Numbered from the stretch's first letter, positions 6,740 to 15,508 are shown. The stretch is 64,000 nucleotides of DNA from Alitabrizicola rongguiensis (GCF_021491355.1 NZ_JAKENF010000003.1:682001-746000), one strand, 5' to 3'. Notes: a model not told the origin generated them from the sequence alone. Program-made: numbers and translations.

Positions 6740-9581
6740 CGCCCGTCTCCTCATTGTGCGTCTCCCCGCCCTGCGCGGCCACATCCCCACCGACACCCAG
6801 GCGGGCATCGATGATTGATGCTGCATCATCCGTCGCCTCGACCAACGCCGCCGTCAAGGATGCGACGGTTTGCATGTCGGTTTCGCGCAGAAGGAAGGCC
6901 CGGCCGCCCTCGCCCCAGGTCTCCGGAGGCAAAGCCTCGTCAGCGATCAGGCGCGAGGCTGACTGGACGCGCCAGCAAAGCCGGTAGGTGGTCAGCAACC
7001 TCGCCTCGTCGGCTGCCGTCAGGAATCCGGCCTTCACTCCGGCGCGCAGTTGCGCCTCGACTCGGCGTTGCGGGCTTCCAGCATGCAGCGCCGCTGTCTG
7101 GGCCAGAAGCTCGATGTCCATCAGTCGCCCGGGTCCGTTCTTGGCCTCCCAGTCGCCGCCGGCGGGTTTGGCACTCCTGAGGCGCGCGCGCATCTCGGCC
7201 ACGTCGGTCAGGACTTTCTCTCCCCGTCCCTTGGCCGCCAGCAGATCACGGCGGAAGGTCTCGATCCGGTCGCCAAGCGCCCGATTCCCGGCAATGGCGC
7301 GGGCACGGGTAAGGGCGAGGTGCTCCCACGTCCAGGCCTCGTCCTGCTGATAGGCGCAGAAGGCGTCGAACGAAGTGGCAACCGGCCCCTGGCGGCCAGA
7401 CGGGCGCAGGCGCATGTCGACTTCGAAGAGCCTTCCCTCGGCCATCGGCGCGGTCAGGGCCGTGACCAGCGCCTGTGTCAGCCGGGCATACCATGTGCGG
7501 CTCGGCAACGGACGTCGCCCCTCGCTTATGTCTTGGCCGGCGGGGTCATAGATCACGATCAGATCAAGATCGGAACCGGCATTGAGTTGACCGGCGCCAA
7601 GGCTGCCCATCGCGAGCACCGTGGCCCCCTCGCCCGGAGGCGGGCCATGGCGGGCGGCCACTTCCGCCTCGACATGTGGATAAAGGGCGGCGACCACCGC
7701 CTCGGCCAGTTCCGCATAGGACTTGCCTGCCTCGAAAGCGTCGATCAGGCCGCGCAGGTGATGCACACCGATGCGGAAATGCCATTCCTTCATCCACCGC
7801 CGCGCCGCATCGAGGCGGCGTTCGTAATCGGCCGCATCGTCGAGTTGGGCCGCAAGCATCTGTGTCAGGGCGGCCGTTCCCGGCCAGGGCGCGAAGAAAG
7901 AACCACCGATCACTCCGTCTAGCACGCCCGAATTGCGCGACAGGTACGAGGCGAGTGCAGGCGAGGTCGAGCAGATGTCGACGATCAGGTCCACAAGCAC
8001 AGGGTTGGCCTCGAACAGCGAGAAAAGCTGCACCCCGGCGGGCAGCCCGGCAAGGAAACCGTCGAGCGCCAGAAGCGCTTCGTCCGGGTTGCTCGCCCGC
8101 GAGAGGCTCTTGAGCAGGCTCGGTCTGAGGCGGCGGAAGATCGCAGAGGCTCGATCGGATCGAAGTGCCGGATAGCGCGACCAGTTGGCGACGATCGACC
8201 GCGCATGGTCGCTGAGGTCCGGCCCCTCCGCCGCTTCCGAGGGCGCGAAGAAGCCCCCGGTCAGGCGTTCGACACGCTCCAGACGGTCAAGAAGATTGCG
8301 GCGGAAAGCGTCGACATCCGACTGTCCGAGAAAATGCGCGATCCGCGCGATGCCATCGGCGGTCGGCGGCAGGGTCTGGGTCTGCGCGTCGTTCACCATC
8401 TGAAGGCGATGCTCGATCTCACGCCAGTCGCGATAGGTCTGCGTCAGCTCGTCGGTCACGTCTGGCGGCACCCAGCCCTTGGCCGCAAGCGCGGCAAGGC
8501 CTCCGACAGTCGTGCGGTCGCGCAAGTCGGGGTCGCGGCCGCCGGCAATCAGCTGACGTGTCTGGGTAAAGAACTCGATCTCGCGGATGCCGCCCTGCCC
8601 GAGTTTCATGTTGTGGCCCTCGAGCTGGAGAGGGCCATGCAGATGGCGATGGTCGCGGATGCGGAGGCGCATGTCATGGGCATCCTGGATTGCGGCGTAG
8701 TCGAGGTGCTTGCGCCAAACAAAGGGGGTGAGCGTCTTGAGAAACCGTTCGCCCGCCGCCAGATCCCCGCCGCAGGGACGCGCCTTGATATAGGCCGCAC
8801 GTTCCCAGGTCCGGCCCTGCGCCTCGTAATAGGCTTCGGCGGCGGCCATCGACAGGCAGACGGGCGTTACCGCCGCGTCGGGCCGCAGGCGCAGATCGGT
8901 CCGGAATACATAGCCATCTCCGGTCTGGTCCGACAGAAGCGCGGTCAACTTGCGGGTGACCCGGATGAAGGCCGTGCGCGCCTCCTGATCTTCGCCGGGA
9001 TAACGTGCCTCGTCGAACAGGCAGATAAGGTCAATGTCGGAGGAGTAGTTCAGCTCCCCTGCCCCCATCTTTCCCATGGCAAGCGCGACCATGCCCGCCC
9101 CGGTCGCCGCGTCGGATTCTACCGTTCCAGGCAGCTTTCCCCGGCGGATTTCCTCGGCGACGAAGGCGGATATGCCAAGGGAAACCGCCCGGTCCGCAAG
9201 GATCGTCAGGGCCGTGGTGACCTGTTCCAGCGACCAGACCCCGCCAAGGTCGGCCAGGGCGGTCAGCAAGGCCACCCGGCGCTTGGTGCGCCGAAGCGCG
9301 GGCGCGAGAGGCTCGGCGCCAAGACCGTCGAGCGTGGCCAGTTCCAGAGAAAGACGCACCTCCGGCGCCTCTGTCATGGCCTCTCTCAGCCAGTCCGCTT
9401 CCCGCCGCATCAAATCACGCAAGAAGGGGCTGCAGCCCGCGGTCGCCGCCAAAAGATCCCGCAGGGGAGCGGGTATGTCTGCAAAGACCAAGGCAACATC
9501 CTTGGCTGCCTCGGCCTCATGCGGAATCGGCAGGCGCGTCAATCGTGCGGCAAAGGCGGTGGGTTGGGCGGTCGAGTGCAT
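6726..9581 (-). CDS. glnE: Bifunctional glutamine synthetase adenylyltransferase/deadenylase
   Basis: A 951-residue enzyme that adds and removes AMP on glutamine synthetase in response to PII. It has the duplicated architecture of the family: a nucleotidyltransferase motif GAGELNYSSDIDL near residues 173-185 (deadenylylase half) and GAGQLNAGSDLDL near 662-674 (adenylyltransferase half), each followed by a helical domain. I took ATG 9581 (MHSTAQPTAFAA); an in-frame ATG at 9650 would add 23 residues that look non-homologous. The length fits the family. A small unknown gene overlaps its 3' end. Confidence 0.93.
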   Translation of the reverse strand: MHSTAQPTAFAARLTRLPIPHEAEAAKDVALVFADIPAPLRDLLAATAGCSPFLRDLMRREADWLREAMTEAPEVRLSLELATLDGLGAEPLAPALRRTKRRVALLTALADLGGVWSLEQVTTALTILADRAVSLGISAFVAEEIRRGKLPGTVESDAATGAGMVALAMGKMGAGELNYSSDIDLICLFDEARYPGEDQEARTAFIRVTRKLTALLSDQTGDGYVFRTDLRLRPDAAVTPVCLSMAAAEAYYEAQGRTWERAAYIKARPCGGDLAAGERFLKTLTPFVWRKHLDYAAIQDAHDMRLRIRDHRHLHGPLQLEGHNMKLGQGGIREIEFFTQTRQLIAGGRDPDLRDRTTVGGLAALAAKGWVPPDVTDELTQTYRDWREIEHRLQMVNDAQTQTLPPTADGIARIAHFLGQSDVDAFRRNLLDRLERVERLTGGFFAPSEAAEGPDLSDHARSIVANWSRYPALRSDRASAIFRRLRPSLLKSLSRASNPDEALLALDGFLAGLPAGVQLFSLFEANPVLVDLIVDICSTSPALASYLSRNSGVLDGVIGGSFFAPWPGTAALTQMLAAQLDDAADYERRLDAARRWMKEWHFRIGVHHLRGLIDAFEAGKSYAELAEAVVAALYPHVEAEVAARHGPPPGEGATVLAMGSLGAGQLNAGSDLDLIVIYDPAGQDISEGRRPLPSRTWYARLTQALVTALTAPMAEGRLFEVDMRLRPSGRQGPVATSFDAFCAYQQDEAWTWEHLALTRARAIAGNRALGDRIETFRRDLLAAKGRGEKVLTDVAEMRARLRSAKPAGGDWEAKNGPGRLMDIELLAQTAALHAGSPQRRVEAQLRAGVKAGFLTAADEARLLTTYRLCWRVQSASRLIADEALPPETWGEGGRAFLLRETDMQTVASLTAALVEATDDAASIIDARLGVGGDVAAQGGETHNEETGDAGA

Positions 9582-9714
9582 GCGCAGACTGTGGCGGCAG
9601 GTGTGGCCGGGGTCAATCTGGCGAAAATCCGCTGATGCAGAGTTCGGCACCAGTCGATGTGAATTTCTTTAACATCGGGTCTTGACCGCATCCCTGCACT
9701 TCCCATCTGATGCA

Positions 9715-9733
9715 ATGTGAAAAGCATTCACAT
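9715..9733. promoter_or_regulatory. Inverted repeat in the glnE / DUF2852 divergent region
   Basis: ATGTGAA (9715-9721) and TTCACAT (9727-9733) form perfect seven-base arms around AAGCA. A further copy of ATGTGAA lies at 9658-9664. The repeat sits between two divergent genes, 20 bases before the DUF2852 start, and could be an operator. No regulator can be named. Confidence 0.35.
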
Positions 9734-9752
9734 CAACCTCGGGAGACCGCCC

Positions 9753-10196
9753 ATGAACACCTATACGGCGTCGGACACCGGCACCGGCATCTTCAGTTGG
9801 CCTCGTCGGGCGGAAGCCTGGCTTGACGATCGTGGCAAGCCCGCCTGGATCGCGGCCACCGTCCTTGGCTTTGTCGTCTTCTGGCCCGTGGGCATTGCCC
9901 TTCTCGGCTACACCATCTGGAGCAAACGCATGTTCAACCGTTCCGCCTGCCACGCCCGCCGCGAACAGTTCCGCGAGATGCACCGCATGCATCGCAGCGC
10001 CTGGATGCCTTCGGGTAACACCGCCTTCGACGCCTACAAGGCCGAAACGCTTCGGCGGCTCGAGGAAGAACAGGATGCGTTCAACTCCTTCCTGCAGCGT
10101 CTGCGTGACGCGAAGGACAAGCAGGAGTTCGACGCCTTCATGGAAGACCGGGCCCGCAAGGCCACCGAGACGAAATCGGACTCGCCCGAGGCGTGA
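9753..10196 (+). CDS. DUF2852 domain membrane protein
   Basis: A 147-residue protein with one transmembrane helix near residues 30-55 (WIAATVLGFVVFWPVGIALLGY) followed by a charged, helical, probably coiled-coil cytoplasmic part (AETLRRLEEEQDAFNSFLQRLRDAKD). This is the layout of DUF2852, common in Alphaproteobacteria and without a known function. ATG 9753 is preceded by CGGGAG at good spacing; the in-frame ATG at 9717 lies inside an inverted repeat and is less likely. A stem-loop follows the stop. Confidence 0.82.
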   Translation: MNTYTASDTGTGIFSWPRRAEAWLDDRGKPAWIAATVLGFVVFWPVGIALLGYTIWSKRMFNRSACHARREQFREMHRMHRSAWMPSGNTAFDAYKAETLRRLEEEQDAFNSFLQRLRDAKDKQEFDAFMEDRARKATETKSDSPEA

Positions 10197-10216
10197 CCCC
10201 CTTCCGCTGACCGATG

Positions 10217-10237
10217 CGCGGCCCCATATGGGCCGCG
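10217..10237 (+). terminator. GC-rich stem-loop after the DUF2852 gene
   Basis: CGCGGCCC and GGGCCGCG (10217-10224 and 10230-10237) form an eight-base stem with a five-base CATAT loop, 20 bases after the stop. There is no T-run directly after, so this is a weak terminator or an mRNA 3' end stabiliser. Confidence 0.4.
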
Positions 10238-10270
10238 TGTCCCAACCATTTCTTTTGGAACAACAGTACA

Positions 10271-10708
10271 ATGACCGCCCTGCCCGATCCGTACTTTCAG
10301 GCCGAGTTCTACTCCGACGTGCCGATGAAGCGCGGCCTGGCGTGGATCGTCGATACGATCCTGATCGCCATGCTGACGCTTGTGATCGTGCCGTTCACGG
10401 CGTTCACGGCCCTGTTCTTCCTGCCCTTGCTCTACATGACGCTGAGCTTCATGTACCGGACGATATCGCTTGCGCGGAAGTCGGCGACGCCGGGGATGCG
10501 GCTCTTCGGGATCGAGTTCCGCTCGCGTGAGGGCGAACGGTTCGATCTGGGCCTCGCGCTGGCCCATACGCTTGGCTACACGCTGTCGATGACGACCGTT
10601 CTGGTGCAGGTTTTCTCGATCGTGCTGATGCTGACTTCGGCGCGCCGGCAGGGTCTGACCGACCATGTGCTCGGAACCGTGGCAATCAACCGTCCTTCCA
10701 ACTGGTAA
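10271..10708 (+). CDS. RDD family membrane protein
   Basis: A 145-residue RDD-family inner-membrane protein. The family signature appears as Arg and Asp in KRGLAWIVDTIL (residues 20-31) and Asp in LTDHVLGT near the end. Two or three hydrophobic segments lie between residues 25 and 65 and near 95-120. Some RDD proteins act in ion exchange, but the function is generally unclear. I used ATG 10271 (MTALPDPYF); ATG-like starts further upstream run through the stem-loop. The aminoacyl-transferase gene bpt follows after 80 bases. Confidence 0.82.
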   Translation: MTALPDPYFQAEFYSDVPMKRGLAWIVDTILIAMLTLVIVPFTAFTALFFLPLLYMTLSFMYRTISLARKSATPGMRLFGIEFRSREGERFDLGLALAHTLGYTLSMTTVLVQVFSIVLMLTSARRQGLTDHVLGTVAINRPSNW

Positions 10709-10788
10709 GTCGCCACGCAACCCAACTGGATGCTTGGCGGCGAGGTCGGGTCTTGCTAACGTCTGCAAAATCCTGACTGCAATTCCAG

Positions 10789-11625
10789 ATGCGCCACACG
10801 CTACCCATAGCGCCCCAGTTCTATGTGACGGCTCCCCAAGCCTGCCCCTATCTCGAGGGGCGGATGGAAAGGAAACTGTTCACGGCGCTGCAGGGAGATC
10901 ACGCGCAGAAGCTGAATGACACGCTGTCGAAGCAGGGATTCCGCCGGTCTCAGAACGTGCTGTACCGCCCGTCCTGTGCCGAATGCTCGGCCTGCATATC
11001 GGCCCGGATCCGCGTATCTGACTTTCAGCCGTCGCGCACGCAGCGCCGCATCCTGAAGCGCAACGCCGGCCTTCAGCGCAATGCGACAAGCCCCTGGGCG
11101 ACCGAAGACCAATATGCGCTGTTCCGTCGCTATCTCGACCATCGCCATGCCGATGGCGGGATGGCCGACATGGATATCTTCGAATTCGCGGCGATGATCG
11201 AGGAAACCCCGATCCGCAGCCGGGTGATCGAGTATACCTCCGCCCCCGAGCCCGGCGATACGGCACGGCCGCTGACGGCGGTCTGCCTGACCGATGTGCT
11301 CGATGACGGATTGAGCATGGTCTACAGCTTCTACGATCCCGAACTGACGGCCGACAGCCTTGGCACCTATGTCGTGCTGGACCATGTGGCGATCGCCCGC
11401 GAGCTGGGCCTGCCCTACGTCTATCTGGGTTACTGGGTGCCCGGCAGCCGCAAGATGGGCTATAAGGCCAAGTTCAACGCGCTCGAGATCTACAAGGGCG
11501 GTGTCTGGCGCGACATCGGCGACCCGGCCGATCACAAGGCCGAACTCCACCCCCTCTCGGTCGATCCCATAGCCGAGCAGGTCGCCCGCATCACCCTGCC
11601 CGACAGCCGCGCGAAATCCGAGTAA
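10789..11625 (+). CDS. bpt: Aspartate/glutamate leucyltransferase
   Basis: A 278-residue Bpt-type aminoacyl-tRNA-protein transferase. It adds Leu to N-terminal Asp or Glu of proteins and so marks them for ClpS/ClpAP degradation (bacterial N-end rule). The N-terminal [14 protein letters not shown] and the Cys pair in [14 protein letters not shown] (near residues 58-66) are family hallmarks, as is the C-terminal [16 protein letters not shown] block. The length is typical. An arginyl-specific variant (Ate) is the alternative but is largely eukaryotic. The VOC gene follows after only four bases. Confidence 0.92.
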   Translation: MRHTLPIAPQFYVTAPQACPYLEGRMERKLFTALQGDHAQKLNDTLSKQGFRRSQNVLYRPSCAECSACISARIRVSDFQPSRTQRRILKRNAGLQRNATSPWATEDQYALFRRYLDHRHADGGMADMDIFEFAAMIEETPIRSRVIEYTSAPEPGDTARPLTAVCLTDVLDDGLSMVYSFYDPELTADSLGTYVVLDHVAIARELGLPYVYLGYWVPGSRKMGYKAKFNALEIYKGGVWRDIGDPADHKAELHPLSVDPIAEQVARITLPDSRAKSE

Positions 11626-11629
11626 GCGG

Positions 11630-12016
11630 ATGACCGGCGCGAGTCTGGGCGCGGTGGCGCTTCTGGTGCACGACTATGACCCTGCGATCGACTTTTACAC
11701 CCGTGTACTGGGCTTCCGCCTGACCGCCGACATCGACCAGGGGCGCAAGCGGTGGGTCACGGTTGCTCCGCCCGGCGGCGGGTCCGCGCTCGTCCTCGCC
11801 CGCGCCGAGGGAGACCGTCAGAATGCGGCGGTGGGAGACCAATGCGGCGGGAGGGTTTTCCTGTTTCTCGAAACCGATGACTTTGCGCGCGACCATGCCG
11901 CCTTGACGGCGGCAGGTATCCTGTTCGAGGAAGAGCCGCGCCATGAACCCTATGGGACCGTCGCCGTGTGGCGAGACCCTTGGGGCAACCGATGGGACCT
12001 GATCGAACGCAAATGA
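11630..12016 (+). CDS. VOC family protein (glyoxalase/bleomycin-resistance fold)
   Basis: A 128-residue single-domain VOC protein. The pattern starts with LGAVALLVHDYDPAIDFYTRVLGFRL, contains the middle RVFLFLETDDFARDHAAL, and ends with a Glu-containing DPWGNRWDLIE strand, as in metal-binding glyoxalase-like folds. The substrate is unknown. The stop overlaps the start of the phosphotransferase gene (ATGA at 12013-12016), and bpt is four bases upstream, so the three genes form one unit. Confidence 0.85.
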   Translation: MTGASLGAVALLVHDYDPAIDFYTRVLGFRLTADIDQGRKRWVTVAPPGGGSALVLARAEGDRQNAAVGDQCGGRVFLFLETDDFARDHAALTAAGILFEEEPRHEPYGTVAVWRDPWGNRWDLIERK

Positions 12017-12789
12017 CTCCTCCTGCCCGCATTGATCCGCCCGATCTTTCAGCCTTCGGGACCTTCCGCGTGCTCGGACCCATGGTTGGCGGCCGCCGCG
12101 CCACCGTCTGGCGGGTCGAGGACGACATGGGCCGGCTCTACGTCGCCCGCAGCACCCGGCGGAGCGAGGCGCAATTGCGGTGGGTCTTGTCGCTGATGCG
12201 GCTTGCCCGCCAGGCCGGTTTCCGGGTTGCCCCCTACCGTACGACGTTGAGTGGTGCGGTCGCCCCTGCGGGCTGGACGCTCGAGCCCTTCCTCGACGGG
12301 CGTGGGGCGGGCGTGGCCGAGATGCGGGCGCTGGCGCCGCGCATCCGCGCTTTTCACGACCTGACGGCAGGGATTCCGCAACGCCCGGGCTTCGCCTCTT
12401 GCCTTGATCTTGTTACGGGCGATCGCGGCGGCGATGTGGACTTGTCCTTGGTGCCAGTCGACCTCGCCACGGAAATGCGCGCGACCTGGGAACCCTTTCT
12501 CGGCCGGCCGACCGCGGCGCTGCATGGCGATCTCGGGCCGGGCAACGTCCTGATGGCAGTCGGCGGGCCTGCCCTGATCGACTGGGACGAGGCGCGCTGC
12601 GACCTGCCGCTGCACGACCTGGCCACGGGCGGCGAGCTTTCGGTCACAGAGGCCCGCGCCCATCTCGCCTTCGAGATCGCTACGAGCTGGAGGGACGAGC
12701 CGGACTATGCCCGGGAACTGCTGGGGCAGTTCCGCCCCGTCGGCTTTCCCGATCCCCCGCGCAGGGCGAGTCGGGTGTTGCGCATCTGA
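12013..12789 (+). CDS. Phosphotransferase of the aminoglycoside/choline kinase fold
   Basis: A 258-residue protein-kinase-like phosphotransferase. The catalytic loop LHGDLGPGNVLM (near residues 174-185) and the metal-binding DWDEA motif (near 195) are intact, and an ATP-lobe Val-rich strand (ATVWRVED) precedes them. The APH-like fold covers small-molecule kinases; nothing indicates antibiotic resistance. The start overlaps the VOC stop as ATGA, suggesting coupled translation; the frame opens earlier, at 11968, but inside the VOC gene. Confidence 0.8.
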   Translation: MTPPARIDPPDLSAFGTFRVLGPMVGGRRATVWRVEDDMGRLYVARSTRRSEAQLRWVLSLMRLARQAGFRVAPYRTTLSGAVAPAGWTLEPFLDGRGAGVAEMRALAPRIRAFHDLTAGIPQRPGFASCLDLVTGDRGGDVDLSLVPVDLATEMRATWEPFLGRPTAALHGDLGPGNVLMAVGGPALIDWDEARCDLPLHDLATGGELSVTEARAHLAFEIATSWRDEPDYARELLGQFRPVGFPDPPRRASRVLRI

Positions 12790-12893
12790 ACGTGCTGCCG
12801 GTCGTTTTCCGCTTGTTGCGCGATCTCGGTCGACAAACGAAAGAAACGTGCGGCATTTTGGCCCGCCACGACACTTTCTATGCGCTTTTGCTG

Positions 12894-12921
12894 TTGACCT
12901 GCCCGAAGCCGCGCCCTAGAC
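12894..12921 (+). promoter_or_regulatory. Candidate promoter of the acetolactate synthase operon
   Basis: A TTGACC -35 box (12894-12899) is followed by CTAGAC (12916-12921) at 16 bases. The predicted start near 12928 would lie just before the leader peptide and attenuator, which fits a short regulatory leader of about 165 bases before the large-subunit gene. Confidence 0.6.
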
Positions 12922-12944
12922 ACCTCGTGCAGCGGATGGAGAGC

Positions 12945-12995
12945 ATGATGGCTCTGGTACTTGTACTTGGAAGGACGTGGCGCATGGGCCGGTGA
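12945..12995 (+). CDS. Val/Leu-rich leader peptide of the ilv attenuator
   Basis: A 16-codon reading frame, MMALVLVLGRTWRMGR, with five alternating Leu/Val codons in a row (CTG GTA CTT GTA CTT). ATG 12948, one codon later, has the best spacing to a GGAG site at 12938-12941; an in-frame ATG at 12936 is also possible. The stop (12993-12995) lies so that a terminating ribosome would mask the strand 12979-12987, which otherwise pairs with 13015-13023. This is how leader peptides of branched-chain amino-acid operons work. The peptide itself needs no function. Confidence 0.75.
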   Translation: MMALVLVLGRTWRMGR

Positions 12996-13047
12996 CGGCA
13001 CACCATGATGGTAACCATGCGCCCCCGATGAACTCGGGGGCTTTTTC
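12979..13047 (+). promoter_or_regulatory. Transcription attenuator before the acetolactate synthase genes
   Basis: Two exclusive pairings are visible. The terminator has arms GCCCCCGA (13021-13028) and TCGGGGGC (13034-13041), a five-base loop and TTTTTC after it. The antiterminator is a perfect nine-base helix between GGCGCATGG (12979-12987) and CCATGCGCC (13015-13023), which overlaps the first terminator arm. A ribosome stalled on the Val/Leu codons would leave the first strand free and so allow read-through; a ribosome at the leader stop would cover it and allow termination. Confidence 0.75.
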
Positions 13048-13094
13048 ATTCTGGCGGCACGACAGGCCCGGACGGGCAAGCAGAGGAACAGGCG

Positions 13095-14861
13095 ATGAGC
13101 AAGGCGCAGAGCCGGCAGATGACCGGCGCAAGGATGGTGGTGCAGGCGCTGAAGGATCACGGGGTCGACGTGGTCTTCGGCTATCCGGGCGGCGCCGTGC
13201 TTCCGATCTATGACGAGATCTTCCAGCAGAACGACATCCGCCACATCCTTGTCCGTCACGAACAGGGCGCGGTCCACATGGCCGAGGGCTATGCCCGCTC
13301 GACCGGGAAACCGGGCGTGGCGCTGGTGACCTCGGGCCCCGGCGCGACCAATGCCGTGACCGGACTGACCGATGCGCTGATGGATTCGATCCCGCTCGTC
13401 GTGCTGTCCGGCCAGGTTCCGACCTTCATGATCGGCACCGACGGGTTTCAGGAGGCCGATACGGTCGGCATCACCCGGCCCTGCACCAAGATGAACTGGC
13501 TGGTGAAGGACACTTCGAAACTGTCGGACACCATTCACCAGGCGTTCCATGTTGCCACCCAGGGTCGCCCCGGCCCGGTCTTGATCGACATACCGAAGGA
13601 CGTGCAGTTCGCGACCGCCGACTACACCCCGCCCGAAAGCGCGCGGATCGGCCATTACCAGCCGCGTACCAAGGGCGACCCCGAGATGATCGAGGCGCTG
13701 GTCGAGATGATCGAGACCGCTGAACGCCCGGTCTTCTATACCGGCGGCGGCGTGGTGAACTCGGGGCCGGCCGCCTCGCGACTACTGCGCGAACTGGTCG
13801 AGGCCACGGGCTTTCCGATCACCTCGACTTTGATGGGTCTGGGCGCCTATCCGGCGAGCGGAAAGCACTGGCTGGGGATGCTTGGAATGCACGGCCTCTA
13901 CGAGGCCAACCTCGCCATGCATGGCTGCGACGTGATGATCAATGTCGGCGCCCGCTTCGACGACCGGATCACCGGCCGGGTCAAGGACTTCTCTCCCCAT
14001 TCCCGCAAGGCGCATATCGACATCGATCCCTCCTCGATCAACAAGGTGATCCGCGTCGAGGTGCCGATCGTCGGCGATGTGTCCTCGGTGCTGGAAGACG
14101 TGCTGGAACGGTGGGTCGCGCGCGGCCGCAAGGTGAACCGCGAGGCGCTGGCCAAGTGGTGGGCGAAGATTGGCGAGTGGAAGGCGGTCAAATGCCTGAG
14201 CTACAAGCCCTCGACCAAGACCATCAAGCCGCAATACGCGCTGGAACGGCTCGAGGCGCTGACCAAGGGCATGGACCGCTACATCACCACGGAAGTGGGA
14301 CAGCACCAGATGTGGGCGGCGCAGTTCCTGGGCTTCGAGGAACCGAACCGCTGGATGACGAGCGGAGGGCTCGGGACCATGGGCTATGGCCTGCCCGCCT
14401 CGATCGGCGTGCAGATCGCCCATCCGGAGGCGCTGGTCATCAACGTCGCGGGCGAGGCCTCGTGGCTGATGAACATGCAGGAGATGGGCACGGCGATGCA
14501 GTTCCGCGCGCCGGTCAAGCAGTTCATCCTGAACAACGAACGCCTCGGCATGGTTCGCCAGTGGCAGGAACTGCTGCATGGCGAGCGCTACAGCCATTCC
14601 TGGTCGGAGAGCCTGCCCGATTTCGTCAAGCTCGCAGAGGCCTTCGGTTGCAAGGGCATCAAGTGCTCGGACCCGAAGGACCTCGACGACGCGATCATGG
14701 AGATGATCCGCTACGACGGACCGGTGATCTTCGACTGCCTGGTCGAGAAGCACGAGAACTGCTTCCCGATGATCCCGTCAGGCAAACCGCACAACGAGAT
14801 GCTGCTGGGCGAGGCCGACACGCAGGGCGTGATCGGGGCCAAGGGCGCGGTGCTGGTCTGA
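13095..14861 (+). CDS. ilvB: Acetolactate synthase large subunit
   Basis: A 588-residue thiamine-diphosphate enzyme that makes acetolactate and acetohydroxybutyrate, the first common step of Val, Leu and Ile synthesis. The N-terminal FGYPGGAVLPIYDEI block with the TPP-activating Glu in VRHEQGAVHMAEG, the central FAD-binding domain and the C-terminal TPP domain are all present. The usual GDG at the start of the metal/TPP motif reads GEA here (VAGEASWLMNMQE), followed by NNERLGMVRQWQ at normal distance; I believe this is usual in relatives. A GAGGA site precedes the ATG. It is controlled by the upstream attenuator. Confidence 0.94.
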   Translation: MSKAQSRQMTGARMVVQALKDHGVDVVFGYPGGAVLPIYDEIFQQNDIRHILVRHEQGAVHMAEGYARSTGKPGVALVTSGPGATNAVTGLTDALMDSIPLVVLSGQVPTFMIGTDGFQEADTVGITRPCTKMNWLVKDTSKLSDTIHQAFHVATQGRPGPVLIDIPKDVQFATADYTPPESARIGHYQPRTKGDPEMIEALVEMIETAERPVFYTGGGVVNSGPAASRLLRELVEATGFPITSTLMGLGAYPASGKHWLGMLGMHGLYEANLAMHGCDVMINVGARFDDRITGRVKDFSPHSRKAHIDIDPSSINKVIRVEVPIVGDVSSVLEDVLERWVARGRKVNREALAKWWAKIGEWKAVKCLSYKPSTKTIKPQYALERLEALTKGMDRYITTEVGQHQMWAAQFLGFEEPNRWMTSGGLGTMGYGLPASIGVQIAHPEALVINVAGEASWLMNMQEMGTAMQFRAPVKQFILNNERLGMVRQWQELLHGERYSHSWSESLPDFVKLAEAFGCKGIKCSDPKDLDDAIMEMIRYDGPVIFDCLVEKHENCFPMIPSGKPHNEMLLGEADTQGVIGAKGAVLV

Positions 14862-14872
14862 AGCGGAGAGCG

Positions 14873-14926
14873 CCGGGGGACTTTGCGTCCCCCGGACCCC
14901 CTGCAGGATATTTGTGAACAGAAGAA
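14873..14926 (+). repeat. Hairpin-plus-tail intergenic repeat, copy 1
   Basis: CCGGGGGAC (14873-14881) and GTCCCCCGG (14887-14895) form a nine-base stem with a TTTGC loop. It is followed by a tail with TGCAGG, ATTT and AGAAG spaced as in a second copy at 44306-44359. Here it lies between the two acetolactate synthase genes, where it may adjust the subunit mRNA ratio. Confidence 0.55.
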
Positions 14927-14947
14927 TGACAGGAAGGGAGCAGGCCG

Positions 14948-15508
14948 ATGTCGCCGCTCAACATCAAGAAAGGCTCGACGAGCCATTCCGCCTATGACCT
15001 TCGGGATCCCCATGCCGAGGTGATCGAGGTTCACACCCTCGCCGTGCTGGTCGACAACGAAAGCGGGGTTCTGGCGCGGGTGATCGGCCTGTTCTCGGGA
15101 CGGGGCTACAACATCGAGAGCCTGACCGTGGCCGAGGTCGACCGCACCGGCCACCGCAGCCGCATCACCGTCGTCACCACCGGCACGCCGCAGGTAATCG
15201 ACCAGATCAAGGCTCAGCTGTCGCGGATGGTTCCGGTGCACGAGGTGCATGACCTCACCGTGGATGGTCCGGCGGTGCAGCGCGAGCTCGCGCTGTTCAA
15301 GGTCGCTGGCAAGGGTGAGCACCGGATCGAGGCGCTCCGTCTGGCCGAGATCTTCCGCGCCAATGTGGTCGACTCGACGCTCGAGAGCTTTGTCTTCGAG
15401 ATCACCGGGACGCCGGAAAAGATCGACGCCTTCGGTGACCTGATGAGGCCGCTGGGCCTGCGCGAGATCGCGCGGACCGGCGTGGCGGCGCTGGCGCGCG
15501 GGGTCTGA
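14948..15508 (+). CDS. ilvN: Acetolactate synthase small (regulatory) subunit
   Basis: A 186-residue regulatory subunit that activates the large subunit and gives feedback inhibition by valine. The N-terminal ACT domain is at about residues 25-100 (HTLAVLVDNESGVLARVIGLF, GYNIESLTV), and the C-terminal ALS_ss domain follows (AEIFRANVVDSTLESFVFEITG). The family is also named IlvH. An AAGGGAG site precedes the ATG. It is separated from ilvB by a GC-rich hairpin. Its stop codon directly abuts the stop of the convergent hydratase gene, with no base between them. Confidence 0.94.
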   Translation: MSPLNIKKGSTSHSAYDLRDPHAEVIEVHTLAVLVDNESGVLARVIGLFSGRGYNIESLTVAEVDRTGHRSRITVVTTGTPQVIDQIKAQLSRMVPVHEVHDLTVDGPAVQRELALFKVAGKGEHRIEALRLAEIFRANVVDSTLESFVFEITGTPEKIDAFGDLMRPLGLREIARTGVAALARGV

